Source: Ramlibacter agri
GTDB taxonomy: Bacteria > Pseudomonadota > Gammaproteobacteria > Burkholderiales > Burkholderiaceae_C
DNA: 64,000 nt
NCBI RefSeq assembly: GCF_012927085.1
Contig: NZ_JABBFX010000001.1
Span: 2,790,001 to 2,854,000 of the forward strand
Direction of reading: 5' to 3'
Positions 52,355 to 60,960 of this stretch are shown here, piece after piece; the first letter of the stretch is position 1, and every line of letters begins with the position of its first letter. The notes beneath the pieces were generated by a model that was not told where the DNA came from, searched no databases, and was given only the letters and a program-made list of their open reading frames with translations. A program made the translations under genes and the position numbers.

Positions 52355-53332
52355 ATGAATCTCACCCGTCGCCGCCTGCTGGTGGCCGCCGGCGGCTGTG
52401 CGGCTGCGGCTGCTGCGCCGCTCGCCATCGCGCAGGCCTACCCGAACCGCCCCCTCACCATCGTCGTGCCCTATCCGCCGGGCGCGAGCACCGACCAGGT
52501 CGCGCGCCTCGTGCAGCAGCGCATGCAGCCGGACGTGGGCGTGCCCGTGGTGGTGGACAACCGCGGCGGCGCCAACGGCAACGTCGGTGCGGCTTACGTG
52601 GCCAAGTCGCCGCCGGACGGCTATCGCATCCTGCTGGCGACGCAGCCGATCGTCACGATCAATCCCTACGTCTACAAGAGCATCGGCTTCGACCCGAACA
52701 AGGAGCTGACGCCCATCACCTGCGGCGTCAACGCGGTGGTCTGCATCGCGGTGCATCCCTCGCTGCCGGTGAACAACATCGCCGAGCTCATCGCCTACGG
52801 CAAGGCGCATCCGGGTGAACTGAATTTCGGCACCGCCGGCGCCGGCTCGCCGCAGCACGTGGGCGGCCTGCTGTTCGCGCAGCGCGCCGGCTTCGAGTGG
52901 ACGCACGTGCCGTACCGCGGCGGCGGCCCCATGGTCACCGACCTGCTGGCCGGCAACATCAAGGCCGGCATCGTCACCTTATCGGCGGTCAAGAACTACC
53001 AGTCCGAAGGCAAGCTGAAGATCCTCGCCATCGGCGAGACCAAGCGCTTCCCCGGCGCGCCCAACCTCCCGACGATCGCGGAGACGGTGCCCGGCTTCGA
53101 CCTCACCACCTGGCTCGGCTTCTTCGGGCCGGGCGGGCTGCCGCCGGACATCGTGCAATTCCTGGCCCACCACATCGAGGTGGCGCTGAACGACCGCGAA
53201 GTGAGCCGCAAGCTGCTCGACTCGGCGCTGCCCGTGCGCGCCGAAGGCCCTGCCGCGCTGGCGCAACTGGTGGCGTCCGACCAGGCCGCGTACCAGAAGA
53301 TCATCCGCGAGCGCAACATCACCACCGACTGA
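52355..53332 (+). CDS. Bug-family periplasmic solute-binding protein
   Basis: 325 residues from the ATG at 52355. LTRRRLLVAAGGCAAAAAAPLAIAQ is a Tat-type signal peptide. PLTIVVPYPPGASTDQVARLV, VDNRGGANGNVGAAYVAKSPPDGYRILLATQPIVTINPYVYK and PYRGGGPMVTDLLAGNIKAGIVTLSAVKNY are Bug motifs. First gene of the operon. Immediately followed by a second receptor gene, one of the few tandem Bug pairs in the window. Confidence 0.92.
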   Translation: MNLTRRRLLVAAGGCAAAAAAPLAIAQAYPNRPLTIVVPYPPGASTDQVARLVQQRMQPDVGVPVVVDNRGGANGNVGAAYVAKSPPDGYRILLATQPIVTINPYVYKSIGFDPNKELTPITCGVNAVVCIAVHPSLPVNNIAELIAYGKAHPGELNFGTAGAGSPQHVGGLLFAQRAGFEWTHVPYRGGGPMVTDLLAGNIKAGIVTLSAVKNYQSEGKLKILAIGETKRFPGAPNLPTIAETVPGFDLTTWLGFFGPGGLPPDIVQFLAHHIEVALNDREVSRKLLDSALPVRAEGPAALAQLVASDQAAYQKIIRERNITTD

Positions 53333-53333
53333 C

Positions 53334-54305
53334 ATGCACCGTTCGACTTTCATCCGCGGCGCCCTGGCGCTCGCGGCGGGGCTGGCCTGCGCCGCCGCAT
53401 CGCAGGCGCAGCCGGCCTGGCCCGCGCGTCCCGTCAGCATCATCGTGCCCTTCGCCGCCGGCGGCGGCACCGACGTCACCACCCGCGCGGTGGCGCAGGT
53501 GATGGGCAAGCAGCTGGGCGCCAGCTTCGTCATCGAGAACCGGCCCGGCGCCAACAGCTTCATCGGCGCGCAGGCCGCGGCCCGCGCGGCGCCGGACGGC
53601 TACACCTTCTTCATGACGTCGCTGACGACGCATTCGATCAACCCCTTCCTGTTCAAGAGCCTGCCCTACAGCCTTTCGGACTTCGCGCCCGTGGGCTTCC
53701 TGGTGGGGACTTCGCCGGTGCTGTTCACGGCCAGCGGCAATCCGGCGGCGAAGGTGAAGGACGTCATGGCGCAGGCGGCCGCGCGACCCGACGGCTTGAA
53801 CTTCGCGGTGCCGAATGCGTCGGCGCGCTTCGCGACGGCCATGTTCCGGCTGAAGACCTACAGCAAGGTCGTGGAGGTCAACTACAACTCCACGCCGCAG
53901 GCGCACTCCGAGGTGGCGGCGGGCCGCATCGACTACATCTTCGGCGACTTCACCGCAGGCGGCGGCCTCTACGATGGCCGCAAGATCAAGCCCCTCGCGG
54001 TGGCCGGCCCGCATCGCCTGAGCACGCATCCCGAGATTCCGACCATGGCGGAAGAGGGTGTGCCGGGCGTGGAAGTGGAGATCTGGGCCGGCCTGTTCGC
54101 GCCGAAGGGCACGCCCAGGGACATCATCGACAAGGTGAACGCGGCGCTGAACCAGGCGCTGAAGGACCCGGTGGTGCAGGACATCATGCGCAAGGGCACG
54201 CAGGACACGCGGGCGATGACGCCGGCCGAATTCGGCGCCTACGTCGACGCGCAGTACCAGCACTGGGGCGCGATGGCCAAGGCGCTGAACATCCAGCCGG
54301 AGTGA
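53334..54305 (+). CDS. Bug-family periplasmic solute-binding protein (tandem partner)
   Basis: 323 residues, start 1 nt after the stop of the previous receptor. Signal: STFIRGALALAAGLACAAASQAQ. WPARPVSIIVPFAAGGGTDVTTRAVAQVMG, ENRPGANSFIGAQAAARAAPDGYTFFM and EVNYNSTPQAHSEVAAGRIDYIFGDF show the family. The two tandem receptors are clearly different in sequence, so they probably bind different or related ligands rather than being a recent duplication. The stop overlaps the aldolase GTG start. Confidence 0.92.
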   Translation: MHRSTFIRGALALAAGLACAAASQAQPAWPARPVSIIVPFAAGGGTDVTTRAVAQVMGKQLGASFVIENRPGANSFIGAQAAARAAPDGYTFFMTSLTTHSINPFLFKSLPYSLSDFAPVGFLVGTSPVLFTASGNPAAKVKDVMAQAAARPDGLNFAVPNASARFATAMFRLKTYSKVVEVNYNSTPQAHSEVAAGRIDYIFGDFTAGGGLYDGRKIKPLAVAGPHRLSTHPEIPTMAEEGVPGVEVEIWAGLFAPKGTPRDIIDKVNAALNQALKDPVVQDIMRKGTQDTRAMTPAEFGAYVDAQYQHWGAMAKALNIQPE

Positions 54306-55087
54306 GCGCGGTGAGCCTTTCGATTCCCCGCCCCGACTGCTCCGAGGAGGAGTGGAAGACGCGCGTCGACCTCGCAGCCTGCTATCGCCTGGTGTCGCTG
54401 TTCGGCATGACCGACCTGGTCTCCAACCACATCTCGGCGCGCATCCCCGGCACCGAGGAGATCCTGCTCAATCCCTTCGGCTGGCTGTACGAGGAGATCA
54501 CGGCCTCCAGCCTGATCCGCATCGACGTGGCGGGCAACATCCTGCACAACCCGCACGCCAGGTACAGCATCAATAACGCGGGCTACATCATCCACAGCGC
54601 CGTGCACGAAGCGCGGCCCGACGTGGGCTGCGTGGTCCACACGCACACGCCGGCCGGCATCGCGGTGTCGGCGCTGCAATGCGGCATCCTGCCGATCTCG
54701 CAGTCGGCCATGCGTTTCGCGGACATCGCGTACCACGACTACGAAGGCGTGGTGTTCAACGAAAGCGAGAAGGGCCGGCTCGTGGCCGACCTCGGCGCGC
54801 GCGACGTGATGGTGCTGCGCAATCACGGCCTGCTGGCCTGCGGCGCCACAGTGGCGCAGGCCTTCAACAGCATCTACCGGCTGGAGCGCGTCTGCCAGAT
54901 CCAGCTGCTGGCGCAGGCGGCCAACAGCCCGCTGATCCAGCCTTCGGCGGAGCTGGTGCGGCTGTCCAACCAGCAGTACGCCGGCAACAAGAGTTCGCTG
55001 GGCCTGCCGGCGACGCCGCTGGGCGAGATGGAATGGCCGGCGATGCTGCGCCTGCTGGACAAGCACAATCCGGGCTATGAGCAATGA
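54302..55087 (+). CDS. Class II aldolase/adducin-family protein
   Basis: 261 residues with a GTG start overlapping the receptor stop (GTGA); a second in-frame GTG lies at 54311. FGMTDLVSNHISARIPGTEEILLNP, GCVVHTHTPAGIAVSAL with the zinc-binding His-x-His, and MVLRNHGLLACGATVAQAFNSIYRLERVCQIQLLAQ are the fuculose-phosphate-aldolase-like signature. Family reactions include aldol cleavage and 4-phosphoerythronate or oxaloacetate-type decarboxylations. Substrate unknown; it overlaps the next gene by 11 nt. Confidence 0.9.
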   Translation: MSAVSLSIPRPDCSEEEWKTRVDLAACYRLVSLFGMTDLVSNHISARIPGTEEILLNPFGWLYEEITASSLIRIDVAGNILHNPHARYSINNAGYIIHSAVHEARPDVGCVVHTHTPAGIAVSALQCGILPISQSAMRFADIAYHDYEGVVFNESEKGRLVADLGARDVMVLRNHGLLACGATVAQAFNSIYRLERVCQIQLLAQAANSPLIQPSAELVRLSNQQYAGNKSSLGLPATPLGEMEWPAMLRLLDKHNPGYEQ

Positions 55088-56078
55088 GTCCCGTGCCGTC
55101 CTGGTGACGGAAAGCTGCGGCCGGCGCTGCGGCGATCGCCTGCATGAAGTGCTGGCCGGCCGTGGCCGCGTGCAGTTGCTGCCGGAAGGCGCGACGCTGT
55201 CCGCGCAGCAGCTGGCCGACGTGCAGGCGGCCTTCCTGTCGCCCGACCTGATGAAGGCCAGCAACAAGCAGGCGCCGAACCCGGCGCTGGCGGCTTTCGG
55301 GGCGGCGGTGAATTCCGCGCCTTCTCTGCGCTGGCTGCATACCGCGGCGTCCGGGACGGATCGTCCCTTGCTGCAGGACGCGATGCGGCGCGGCGTGGCC
55401 GTCACTTCTTCTCCTGGCGCGAATGCCGCCTCGGTCGCGCAGACGGCGATCGCTGGCGTGCTGGCGCTGGCGCGCGGCGTGCCGGGCTGGGTGCGCGACC
55501 AGGATGCGCGACGCTGGTCCGCGCCGACGTTGCCGCGGGACCTCGACGGCCAGCACGCGGTGGTGATCGGCCTGGGGGCCATTGGTTCGCGCGTGGCGCG
55601 CGGACTGCGTGCGCTGGGGTTGCGGGTGACGGGCGTTCGGCGCCAGGCCGGACCGCACGCGGATTGCGATGCGGTGGCTGCGCAGGAGCAATTGCCGGCG
55701 CTGCTGCCGCAGGCGGATTGGCTGCTGCTTTGCTGTCCGCTCAATGCGCAGACGCGCGACCTGGTCGATGCGGCGCTGCTGGCCCGCCTGCCCGCGCATG
55801 CGGGGCTGGTGAACGTGGCGCGCGGCGAGGTGGTGGTCGAGGCGGACCTGTTCGACGCGGTGCGTGCGGGCCGGCTCGGTGCGGTCTATGCGGACGTGTT
55901 CGTCGAAGAGCCGCTGCCGGCGGAATCGCCGTGGTGGGACTTGCCGCGTACCCTGATTTCGCCGCATGTGGCCGCGATGTCCAAGGGCTTCGTAGGAAGG
56001 ACGGAGGAGATGTTCCTGGCGAACCTTCAGCGCTGGTTGGACGGAGCCGAGCTGCACAACCTGGCGCGTCCGGGATGA
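55077..56078 (+). CDS. D-2-hydroxyacid dehydrogenase (NAD-dependent, second copy)
   Basis: 333 residues from the ATG at 55077. VVIGLGAIGSRVARGLRALGLRVTGVRR is the NAD fold. LLLCCPLNAQTRDLVDAALLARLPAHAGLVNVARGEVVVEADLFDAVRAGRLGAVYADVFVEEPLP holds the catalytic Arg/Glu region, and TLISPHVAAM the His. Homologous in layout to 42834-43802, but the two are divergent in sequence. Together with the aldolase it suggests a pathway that cleaves a hydroxy acid and reduces or oxidises the product. Last gene of the operon, followed by a hairpin. Confidence 0.9.
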   Translation: MSNESRAVLVTESCGRRCGDRLHEVLAGRGRVQLLPEGATLSAQQLADVQAAFLSPDLMKASNKQAPNPALAAFGAAVNSAPSLRWLHTAASGTDRPLLQDAMRRGVAVTSSPGANAASVAQTAIAGVLALARGVPGWVRDQDARRWSAPTLPRDLDGQHAVVIGLGAIGSRVARGLRALGLRVTGVRRQAGPHADCDAVAAQEQLPALLPQADWLLLCCPLNAQTRDLVDAALLARLPAHAGLVNVARGEVVVEADLFDAVRAGRLGAVYADVFVEEPLPAESPWWDLPRTLISPHVAAMSKGFVGRTEEMFLANLQRWLDGAELHNLARPG

Positions 56079-56088
56079 TGGCCGGAAA

Positions 56089-56117
56089 GCTGGGGTGCCG
56101 CTGCGCGGCAACCCAGC
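56089..56117. terminator. Hairpin between convergent dehydrogenase and ketopantoate-reductase genes
   Basis: GCTGGGGTGCCGC (56089-56101) pairs with GCGGCAACCCAGC (56105-56117) in 12 of 13 positions around the loop TGC. No T-run follows. The outer stem GCTGGG...CCCAGC is the same as in the hairpin at 46570, suggesting a repeated 3'-end element. Convergent stops lie 11 and 20 nt away. Confidence 0.65.
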
Positions 56118-56136
56118 CTCCATGGTCGTCCCGGTC

Positions 56137-57120
56137 TCACGCCGGCGTGAACAATCCCTTGTCGATCGCCAACCTCGCCACGATCGCGCTCACCGCCTCC
56201 AGGGTCGGCGCATCCACGCCCGCGGCCCGCGCAAACGCCACGGGCGCGAGCACCATCTCGCCGACCTCCATCGCGCGGCCCGCTTCGTAGTCCTGCAACA
56301 TCGACGGCTTGTGGCGCGCCCGGTGCTGGGTCCAGCGCGTCAAGTCGAACTGGTCCGCCACGTCGTAGCCGTGGGCAGCCGCCACCGCGAGGCATTCCTT
56401 CAGCATGCGCACGTAGACCGCGTTGAGCGCCGGGTCGTTCACCAGGGCGCTCGGGTTGCCCATGGCGACGGACAGCGGCGAGGCGCACGCGTTGCCCACC
56501 AGCTTGAGCCACAGGTTGGCGCGGATCTCCCGCACGGCAGGCGATTCGATGCCTGCCTGTTCCAGCAGCGCACGTGCGGCGGTCACGGCGGGCCGCTCGC
56601 TGTCGTCGACGGCGGCGAGCTCGATCGCGTTGCGCGGCGAGTTGTTGCGCACCACGCCAGGCCGCAGTACTTCGTTGGCGCTGTAGATGATGCCGCCCAG
56701 CACCTGCTCGGGCCGCAGGTAGCGCAGGAACGCGTCGGCCAGCGCGAACATCGGCAGCTGCGGCGGGCGCGGCTTGCCGGCCGGCAGGCCCAGCGGGTAC
56801 CACCAGGTCACGCCGTTCTGCAGGAAGGCCACGCTGGTGTGCGGGCCCACCAGCGGCGGCAGCTGGCGTGCGATGTCGCCGAGGGCCGTGGACTTGGTGG
56901 TGACGAGCACGAGGTCCTGCGGGCCGAGGGCTTGCGCATCGTCGGCGGCCTTCACATCGGCATGCAGCTGCTGGCCGTCCTGCTCCAGCACCAGGCCGTT
57001 GGCGCGGATCGCTTCCAGCGTCGCGCCGCGGGCAAGCACGCTGACCGTCGCGCCGGCGCGCGCCAGCTTCACGGCGACGTGGCCACCGATCGCGCCGGCA
57101 CCGACGATGCAGGCCTTCAC
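56137..57120 (-). CDS. 2-dehydropantoate 2-reductase family protein
   Basis: 327 residues with a GTG start that overlaps the EtfA stop (GTGA). [31 protein letters not shown] is the Rossmann motif, VLVTTKS follows, and NLWLKLVGNACASPLSVAMGNP contains the catalytic Lys region of the KPR family. Ketopantoate reductase makes pantoate for CoA synthesis. Being the last gene of a CoA-transferase/ETF operon, it more likely acts on a related 2-oxo acid than as the housekeeping PanE. This is inference. Confidence 0.85.
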   Translation of the reverse strand: MKACIVGAGAIGGHVAVKLARAGATVSVLARGATLEAIRANGLVLEQDGQQLHADVKAADDAQALGPQDLVLVTTKSTALGDIARQLPPLVGPHTSVAFLQNGVTWWYPLGLPAGKPRPPQLPMFALADAFLRYLRPEQVLGGIIYSANEVLRPGVVRNNSPRNAIELAAVDDSERPAVTAARALLEQAGIESPAVREIRANLWLKLVGNACASPLSVAMGNPSALVNDPALNAVYVRMLKECLAVAAAHGYDVADQFDLTRWTQHRARHKPSMLQDYEAGRAMEVGEMVLAPVAFARAAGVDAPTLEAVSAIVARLAIDKGLFTPA

Positions 57121-58049
57121 AGCAGGCCCGCCATTTCCGGCACGGCCGTGAACAGGTCGGCCTCGAGGCCGTAGTCGGCCACGCTGAAGATCGGCGCTTC
57201 GGGGTCCTTGTTGATCGCGACGATCACCTTGGAGTCCTTCATGCCGGCCAGGTGCTGGATCGCGCCGGAGATGCCCAGGGCGATGTACAGCTGCGGCGCG
57301 ACGATCTTGCCGGTCTGGCCGACCTGGAAATCGTTGGGCGCGTAGCCGGCGTCCACCGCGGCGCGCGAGGCACCGATGGCGGCGCCCAGCTTGTCGGCCA
57401 GCGGCTCCAGCACTTCATGGAACTTCTCGCTGGAGCCCAGCGCCCGGCCACCGGAGACGATGATCTTGGCGGCGGTCAGCTCGGGGCGGTCGCTCTTGGC
57501 GATTTCGGCGCCGACGAAGGTGCTCTTGCCGCTGTCGGCGACGGCGCTGGCGCTTTCGACGGCGGCGCTGCCGCCGGTGGCGGCGGCCGGGTCGAAGCCG
57601 GTCGTGCGCACGGTGATCACCTTCACCTTGTCCGTGCTCTGCACGCTGGCGATGGCGTTGCCGGCGTAGATCGGGCGCTCGAAGGTATCGGGGCTGTCGA
57701 CCTTGGTGATGTCGCTGATCTGCGCGACGTCCAGCTTGGCGGCCACGCGCGGGGCGATGTTCTTGCCGCTGGCGGTCGCCGGGAACAGGATGTGCGAGTA
57801 GTTCGAAGCAATCGCCAGCACCTGCGCCGCGACGTTCTCGGCCAGGCCGTGTTCGAACTGCGCGCCGTCGGCGTGGATCACCTTGGACACGCCGGCGATC
57901 TGCGCGGCGGCCTTGGCGGCTTCACCGGCATTCGCGCCAGCAACGAGGACGTGCACTTCGCCGCCGCAGGCCTTGGCCGCGGTGACGGTATTGAGGGTCG
58001 CGGCCTTGATGGACGCGTTGTCGTGTTCGGCGATGACGAGGGAGGTCAT
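57117..58049 (-). CDS. etfA: Electron transfer flavoprotein, alpha subunit
   Basis: 310 residues, standard EtfA size. The N-terminal domain ([36 protein letters not shown]) is followed by the C-terminal FAD domain: [83 protein letters not shown]. It pairs with EtfB to accept electrons from acyl-CoA dehydrogenases and pass them to the ubiquinone oxidoreductase. Separated from etfB by 149 bp holding a large inverted repeat, unusual for this gene pair. Confidence 0.97.
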   Translation of the reverse strand: MTSLVIAEHDNASIKAATLNTVTAAKACGGEVHVLVAGANAGEAAKAAAQIAGVSKVIHADGAQFEHGLAENVAAQVLAIASNYSHILFPATASGKNIAPRVAAKLDVAQISDITKVDSPDTFERPIYAGNAIASVQSTDKVKVITVRTTGFDPAAATGGSAAVESASAVADSGKSTFVGAEIAKSDRPELTAAKIIVSGGRALGSSEKFHEVLEPLADKLGAAIGASRAAVDAGYAPNDFQVGQTGKIVAPQLYIALGISGAIQHLAGMKDSKVIVAINKDPEAPIFSVADYGLEADLFTAVPEMAGLL

Positions 58050-58067
58050 GGGGATTCCAATTCAATG

Positions 58068-58189
58068 CGGACTTCCGGACGCAAAAGTCGCAAAGGTTTC
58101 GCAAAGGACGCAAAAGGGGCCAAAGAAAAATCAATGGATTTCTTTTGCGCCCTTTGCGTCCTTTTGCGTCTTTTGCGTCCGGAAGTCCG
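58068..58189. repeat. Large imperfect inverted repeat between etfB and etfA
   Basis: The outer arms CGGACTTCCGGACGCAAAAG (58068-58087) and CTTTTGCGTCCGGAAGTCCG (58170-58189) are perfect reverse complements of 20 nt. The inner part is built of short units like GCAAAGGACGCAAAAG on one side and CTTTTGCGTCCTTTGCG on the other, so most of the 122 nt can fold into one long hairpin. A small AT-rich loop (AAAGAAAAATCAATGGATTTCTTT) lies at the tip. In the mRNA it would sit between two co-transcribed genes and could act as attenuator, processing site or mRNA stabiliser. Confidence 0.85.
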
Positions 58190-58198
58190 TTTTCGCTG

Positions 58199-58948
58199 TC
58201 AGATTACTTTCGCTTCGGTCTTCAGCTTGGCAACCAGCGTCGCGACGTCGGGTACCTTCACGCCTGCGCCACGCTTGGGCGGCTCGGAGACCTTCAAGGT
58301 CTTCAGGCGAGGCGCAACCTCGACGCCGAGCGAAGCGGGAGTCACCGTCTCCAGCGGCTTCTTCTTCGCCTTCATGATGTTCGGCAGCGTCACGTAGCGC
58401 GGCTCGTTCAGGCGCAGGTCGGTCGTCACGATTGCAGGCAGCGAGAGAGACAGCGTCTCCAAGCCACCATCCACCTCGCGCGTCACCCGCGCCTTGCCGT
58501 CGGCCACTTCCACCTTGGACGCAAATGTCGCCTGGGGAAGGTCGCATAGAGCAGCCAGCATCTGCCCCGTCTGGTTGCAGTCATCATCGATCGCCTGCTT
58601 GCCCAGCACCACCAGCCCCGGCTGCTCCTTGTCCACCAGCGCCTTCAGCAGCTTGGCGACCGCCAGCGGCTCCAGCGATTCAGCGGTCTCCACGAGCACG
58701 CCGCGATCCGCGCCGATCGCCATCGCGGTCCGCAAGGTCTCCTGGCACTGCGCCACCCCACAAGACACGGCAACAACTTCGGTGGCAAGCCCCTTTTCCT
58801 TCAGCCGCACCGCCTCCTCGATGGCGATCTCATCGAAGGGATTCATCGACATCTTCAGGTTCGCGATATCGACGCCGCTGCCGTCCGACTTCACGCGGAC
58901 CTTCACGTTGTAGTCCACCACCCGCTTCACGGGCACCAGGATCTTCAT
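58199..58948 (-). CDS. etfB: Electron transfer flavoprotein, beta subunit
   Basis: 249 residues from the ATG at 58948 (GAGG about 8 nt upstream). [53 protein letters not shown] is the strongly conserved EtfB N-terminus. [49 protein letters not shown] and the ADP/AMP-site motif follow. Lies 15 nt after the CoA-transferase stop and 149 bp before etfA. Confidence 0.97.
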   Translation of the reverse strand: MKILVPVKRVVDYNVKVRVKSDGSGVDIANLKMSMNPFDEIAIEEAVRLKEKGLATEVVAVSCGVAQCQETLRTAMAIGADRGVLVETAESLEPLAVAKLLKALVDKEQPGLVVLGKQAIDDDCNQTGQMLAALCDLPQATFASKVEVADGKARVTREVDGGLETLSLSLPAIVTTDLRLNEPRYVTLPNIMKAKKKPLETVTPASLGVEVAPRLKTLKVSEPPKRGAGVKVPDVATLVAKLKTEAKVI

Positions 58949-58963
58949 GGCCAAAACCTCGGG

Positions 58964-60121
58964 TTAGCGGGCCTCGCGGCCCAGGATCTCTTGCAGCACT
59001 TCGGCCTGGTTCTCGCCCAGGTTGGGCGGCAGGCGCCGCACCTCGGGCTGCGTGCGCGACCAGGTGCCCACCGGCGCCGGCACGCGGATGCGTCCTTCGG
59101 TGGGGTGCTCCATCTCCTGCCAGAAGCCCACCGCTTCCAGGTGCGGATCTTCGAACAGGTCGTCGATGCGGTTGACGGGGCTCGCGGGGATGTCGGCCTC
59201 GTCGAACAGGCGCAGCCATTCCTCGGTGGTCTTCACGACCAGCGCCGAGTTGAGGTAAGCCCCCATCTCCTCGGAGCGGATCGTGCGCTCCTGCAGCGAG
59301 GCGAAGCGCGGGTCGTTGTCCACCAGGTCGGGCACGCCCAGCATGCGCGAGAACTTGCGCCAGTGTTCGTCGGTGTAGACCACCACGCAGAGGTGGCCGT
59401 CCTTCGTCGGGTAGGGGCCGCGCTGCGAGGACAGCAGGCGCTTGTAGCCGGTCTCGCCGCGCGGCGGCTGGAACAAGGCGCCGCCGAAGTGGTCGCCCAG
59501 GACGAACTGCGCCATGGTCTCGAACATCGGCAGTTCGATGGCCTGGCCTTCGCCGGTGCGCTGCTTGTGGAAGAGGGCGCTGGAGATCGTCGTCGCCAGG
59601 TACAGGCCCACGGTGCGGTCGCAGATGTTGATGGGCGCGTAGCTGGGCTTGCCGTTGACGCGCTGGAACACCGAGGAGATGCCGCTGGCGGCCTGCAGGA
59701 TGTCGTCGTAGGCGGGACGGCCGGCATAAGGGCCTTTCTCGCCGAAGCCGAAGGCGCCGCACATGATGAGGCCCGGGTTGATCCTGGCGAGCGTCTCGTA
59801 GTCCAGGCCCAGGCGGCGCATCGCGGGCGGCCGGATGTTGTAGACCAGGACATCCACTTCCTTCACCAGCGCCAGCAAGGTGTCCTTGTCTTCCTGCTGC
59901 TTCAGGTTCAGGACGATGCTGCGCTTGTTGCGGTTGGCCTGCATGTACAGAGGGCCCATGCCCGGGTGCACGAAGGGCCCGACCTTGCGCATGGAGTCGC
60001 CCTCGGGCGATTCCACCTTGATCACGTCCGCGCCGAAATCGCCGAGGATCTGGGTCGCGAAGGGCCCCATCACCACGGTGGTCAAATCGAGAATCCGCAC
60101 TCCAGCCAGAGGGCCTGCCAT
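58964..60121 (-). CDS. CaiB/BaiF-family CoA transferase
   Basis: 385 residues from the ATG at 60121, which has GGAG 7 nt upstream; a TTG start at 60142 inside the operator is less likely. GPLAGVRILDLTTVVMGPFATQILGDFGADVIKVESPEGDSMRK, DILQAASGISSV, and ICDRTVGLYLATTISSALFHKQRTGEGQ with the region of the catalytic Asp are the family signature. The YDDILQA context resembles formyl-/carnitine-type transferases more than racemases. It is the first gene of the ETF operon and probably activates the acid that the acyl-CoA dehydrogenase (50200-51372) oxidises (inference). Confidence 0.92.
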   Translation of the reverse strand: MAGPLAGVRILDLTTVVMGPFATQILGDFGADVIKVESPEGDSMRKVGPFVHPGMGPLYMQANRNKRSIVLNLKQQEDKDTLLALVKEVDVLVYNIRPPAMRRLGLDYETLARINPGLIMCGAFGFGEKGPYAGRPAYDDILQAASGISSVFQRVNGKPSYAPINICDRTVGLYLATTISSALFHKQRTGEGQAIELPMFETMAQFVLGDHFGGALFQPPRGETGYKRLLSSQRGPYPTKDGHLCVVVYTDEHWRKFSRMLGVPDLVDNDPRFASLQERTIRSEEMGAYLNSALVVKTTEEWLRLFDEADIPASPVNRIDDLFEDPHLEAVGFWQEMEHPTEGRIRVPAPVGTWSRTQPEVRRLPPNLGENQAEVLQEILGREAR

Positions 60122-60136
60122 CCATTTGCTCCAATA

Positions 60137-60169
60137 TCGCAATGGCGAAATTACTTTCGCGGTTGCGAA
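60137..60169. promoter_or_regulatory. Tandem TCGC-N4-GCGA operators (CoA-transferase / IclR divergent promoter)
   Basis: TCGCAATGGCGA (60137-60148) and TTCGCGGTTGCGAA (60156-60169) are two perfect inverted repeats with N4 centres, spaced 20 bp centre to centre. They lie 15 nt upstream of the CoA-transferase start and 42 nt from the IclR ATG. IclR proteins commonly bind such sites and repress their own gene. The pair is repeated with the same spacing at 51418-51450. Confidence 0.7.
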
Positions 60170-60210
60170 TTCTGCTTTATGCTCGCCCCTGGTGTCAAGA
60201 CCAGACCGCC

Positions 60211-60960
60211 ATGTCCAAGATCGTCAACCGCACGCTCGATTTCTTTGAAGCCTTCGCCACGGCGAAGCGGCCGCTGGTGCTCTCCGAGCTGATGAAGGTG
60301 CTGGGCATCCCCGTGTCCAGCGCGCATGACGTGCTGCGCGCGCTGGAAGAGCGCGGCTACATCTACGAAGTGCGCCCGCGCGGCGGCTACTACCCCACGG
60401 CGCGCCTGTTCGACCTGGCCAAAGTGCTGGTGGACAACGACCCCTTCCTGGCGCGCGTGCAGCCGGTGCTGGAGAAGCTGCGCGACCAGGCGCAGGAGTC
60501 GGTGTTCCTGATGAAGGCCGGGGAGGGCTCGCTCACCTACGTGTCCGTCATCGACGCTGACAGCCCGCTGCGCCTGAGCGTGAAGGTGGGCGAGCCGCTG
60601 CGCGCGCTGCATGCCACGTCGGCCGGCAAGGCCTACTTGGCGAGCCTGGAGCCGGCGGAGCAGGACCGCATCCTGGCGGCCCTGAACCTGAAGGCGCTGA
60701 CGCCGCAGACGCTGACGTCCAAGGCGGCGCTGAAGAAGGACGTGGCCGCCTCCGAGGAGCGCGGCTGGTTCCTCAACCGCGAAGAAAGCGTGGAGGATTC
60801 GCTGACGGTGTCGGCCCGCTTCCAGTGGCAGGGCGCCATCTACGTCATCACAGTTGCCGGCTCGGTCAAGCGCATGGAACGCAAGATCGACAACGTGGTG
60901 AAGTGGCTGAAGGCCGCGGCGGCGGAGTTGGACCAGCCGGTCGCCGCGGCGCTGGGTTGA
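60211..60960 (+). CDS. IclR-family transcriptional regulator
   Basis: 249 residues from the ATG at 60211. The N-terminal winged helix is KIVNRTLDFFEAFATAKRPLVLSELMKVLGIPVSSAHDVLRALEERGYIYEVRPRGGYYPTARL (residues 3-67). The C-terminal effector domain (80-245) has ESVFLMKAGEGSLTYVSVIDADSPLRLSVKVGEPLRALHATSAGKAYLASLEPAEQ. IclR regulators sense small acids or aromatics. Divergent from the CoA-transferase/ETF operon and the likely binder of the tandem sites at 60137, perhaps also those at 51418. Confidence 0.95.
   Translation: MSKIVNRTLDFFEAFATAKRPLVLSELMKVLGIPVSSAHDVLRALEERGYIYEVRPRGGYYPTARLFDLAKVLVDNDPFLARVQPVLEKLRDQAQESVFLMKAGEGSLTYVSVIDADSPLRLSVKVGEPLRALHATSAGKAYLASLEPAEQDRILAALNLKALTPQTLTSKAALKKDVAASEERGWFLNREESVEDSLTVSARFQWQGAIYVITVAGSVKRMERKIDNVVKWLKAAAAELDQPVAAALG

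Noticed and set aside
58068-58189. CRISPR-like reading of the repeated GCAAAGGACGC units between etfB and etfA
   Set aside because: Units are short and irregular, there are no unique spacers of constant length, and the arms are inverted rather than direct. It is an inverted-repeat hairpin.
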